From: UBA11795 sp964652755
Lineage (GTDB): Bacteria > Chloroflexota > Dehalococcoidia > Lucifugimonadales > UBA826
Assembly (NCBI GenBank): GCA_964652755.1
Contig: CAZZBP010000085.1
Location: 1-6,840, forward strand
Direction: 5' to 3'
DNA: 6,840 bases
A program made the position numbers and the translations under genes. The notes beneath the pieces are model-generated. The model did no database searches and was not told the origin of the DNA. It saw only the letters and a program-made list of their open reading frames with translations. Positions 5,768-6,840 of the stretch are shown piece by piece; position 1 is the first letter of the stretch; the number at the start of each line of letters is the position of its first letter.

Positions 5768-6840
5768 TTATCCTCGCGGTAATCCGAGTCCTCTCGTGGC
5801 TATAATGTTTCTATTTATTTCCGAAGTGCCGGCCTGAATAGTTTGGGAGACATCTGTAAGATACATGTGCTCTATGCGGCCCTTTAATGGGGCATGAATT
5901 GATCCCGCTCCCAACTGTCCGTGCATTCCTAACATCTGCATTCCCGTATAACTCACATGTTGCTGGAGTTCTGTGCCTAATACCTTCCCCATCGATGCTT
6001 CCTTGTTTGGGACAAGACCCTGACTTTGCATCCACGCTATGTTATATGAGATCAGCTTGCTAACTTCGACTTCAATTGCAAGGTCAGCGAAGCGATTTCT
6101 CATTACGGGGTTATCAGCAACTAACGTGCCGTTTTTCCTGTTTTTCTTTGCGAAGTCAATTAATTCTTCCAAGGTTCTCTTGGCTCCGGCCGAATAGTCT
6201 ACTCCTGAACGTTCGAAATCGAGCAGAGTGGCGCCTACATACCATCCCCTATTCTGTTCCCCCACGAGATTTTTTTTGGGGATACGAACGTCTTCGAATG
6301 TGACCATATTAAAACCATGGTCATCAGCCATATTTATGATTGGATTGACCGTAATACCTGGTGTATTCATATCGCAAAGTAGGAAGCTGATTCCCCTATG
6401 TTTTGGTGCATCTGGGTCGGTTCTTGTAAGAACCATAATGTGGTCTGCTCTGTGAGCGCTTGAAGTCCAAATCTTCGTGCCATTAACAACGAAGTCGTCG
6501 CCGTCTTCTACTGCCCTAGTTTGGAGGGAGGCTAGGTCTGAACCTGATTCTGGTTCGGAGTAACCCTGGCACCATTGGACATCACCACGTGAAACCGGAG
6601 GGAGGAACTGTTTTTTTTGCTCTTCAGTGCCGTGAATCATAAGAGTAGGTGCCATCATTCTAGTTCCGAAGACATCTCTGCCAGGAGCCCTGTTATAGGA
6701 CATCTCCTCCGAAAAAATTACTTGCATCATATGTGACGCACTTTGCCCCCCGTATTCTTCGGGCCATGCCATCGTCAGCCAACCTTTTTCAGCCAACTTC
6801 TTTCTCATTACTAGGTTGAAGTCCCATGATGAATCCGGAT
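5768..6840 (-). CDS. Acyl-CoA dehydrogenase, 5'-truncated by the window edge
   Basis: The frame stays open from TAA at 5768 to the window end. The ATG at 6808 is internal: upstream codons read PDSSWDFNLV and match the paralogue's pre-helix region, so the true start lies beyond 6840, about 35 residues away. Visible in order: GWLTMAWPEEYGGQSA, YSEPESGSDLASLQ, GTKIWTSSAH, PKHRGISF, LLDFERSG with the probable catalytic Glu, a region NRKNGTLVADNP replacing RxQFG, and AGTSEINRN near the C-terminus. The family reaction is FAD-linked acyl-CoA alpha,beta-dehydrogenation. The protein is closely similar to the next gene downstream, with long identical blocks (for example TDPDAPKHRGISF, NKEAS and the ending RGLGLPRG), so the two arose by tandem duplication. 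They diverge most in the acyl-pocket region after RGISF and near MMLGMHG, which suggests different substrates or partner subunits. The 23-base gap implies one transcript. Confidence 0.94.
   Translation of the reverse strand, partial: PDSSWDFNLVMRKKLAEKGWLTMAWPEEYGGQSASHMMQVIFSEEMSYNRAPGRDVFGTRMMAPTLMIHGTEEQKKQFLPPVSRGDVQWCQGYSEPESGSDLASLQTRAVEDGDDFVVNGTKIWTSSAHRADHIMVLTRTDPDAPKHRGISFLLCDMNTPGITVNPIINMADDHGFNMVTFEDVRIPKKNLVGEQNRGWYVGATLLDFERSGVDYSAGAKRTLEELIDFAKKNRKNGTLVADNPVMRNRFADLAIEVEVSKLISYNIAWMQSQGLVPNKEASMGKVLGTELQQHVSYTGMQMLGMHGQLGAGSIHAPLKGRIEHMYLTDVSQTIQAGTSEINRNIIATRGLGLPRG

Noticed and set aside
6806..6808. ATG at 6808 as the start of the first ACAD
   Set aside because: The frame stays open to 6840 and the upstream codons align with the paralogue's N-terminal domain, so this Met is internal.

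Overview
All supportable genes lie on the minus strand, so transcription runs from high to low coordinates. In transcription order: a 5'-truncated acyl-CoA dehydrogenase (ACAD), a complete paralogue of it, a third and more divergent ACAD, two MacB/LolD-type ABC ATPases, a small unrecognised ORF, a classical short-chain dehydrogenase/reductase (SDR), and the N-terminal part of an enoyl-CoA hydratase/isomerase-like gene that carries an in-frame stop and runs off the left edge.

The window suggests a free-living bacterium with an expanded repertoire of paralogous acyl-CoA dehydrogenases, SDRs and hydratases. Base composition is moderate, start codons include TTG, and Shine-Dalgarno (SD) sites are AGGAG/GGTGAT-like. 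Closely related ACADs in tandem, together with LolD-like ABC ATPases carrying a C-terminal AbrB-like tail, fit marine Chloroflexota (SAR202-type Dehalococcoidia) best. This is inferred from remembered protein style, not from a search, and the phylum is uncertain.

Region by region: 4572-6840 holds the two tandem ACADs (23-base gap). 3384-4508 holds the third ACAD, 63 bases downstream. 3220-3383 is a spacer with a long interrupted inverted repeat. 1584-3219 is the ABC ATPase pair (10-base gap) with no permease. 1424-1583 is a spacer with two short palindromes. 1064-1423 is a weakly supported small ORF. 258-1019 is the SDR. 1-211 is the broken hydratase start.

The ACADs, SDR and hydratase together suggest degradation of an acyl-CoA substrate: alpha,beta-dehydrogenation, hydration, and oxidation of an alcohol or ketone. 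The substrate cannot be read from the sequence. ACADs 1 and 2 keep a glutamate at the isovaleryl-CoA-dehydrogenase-type position. ACAD 3 lacks a glutamate at both usual catalytic positions and may be a non-catalytic partner in a heteromeric enzyme. I see no defence system, mobile element, tRNA, rRNA or CRISPR array, and no clearly new system. The most notable points are the divergent ACAD, the AbrB-like tail on an ABC ATPase, and the stop codon inside a perfect palindrome.
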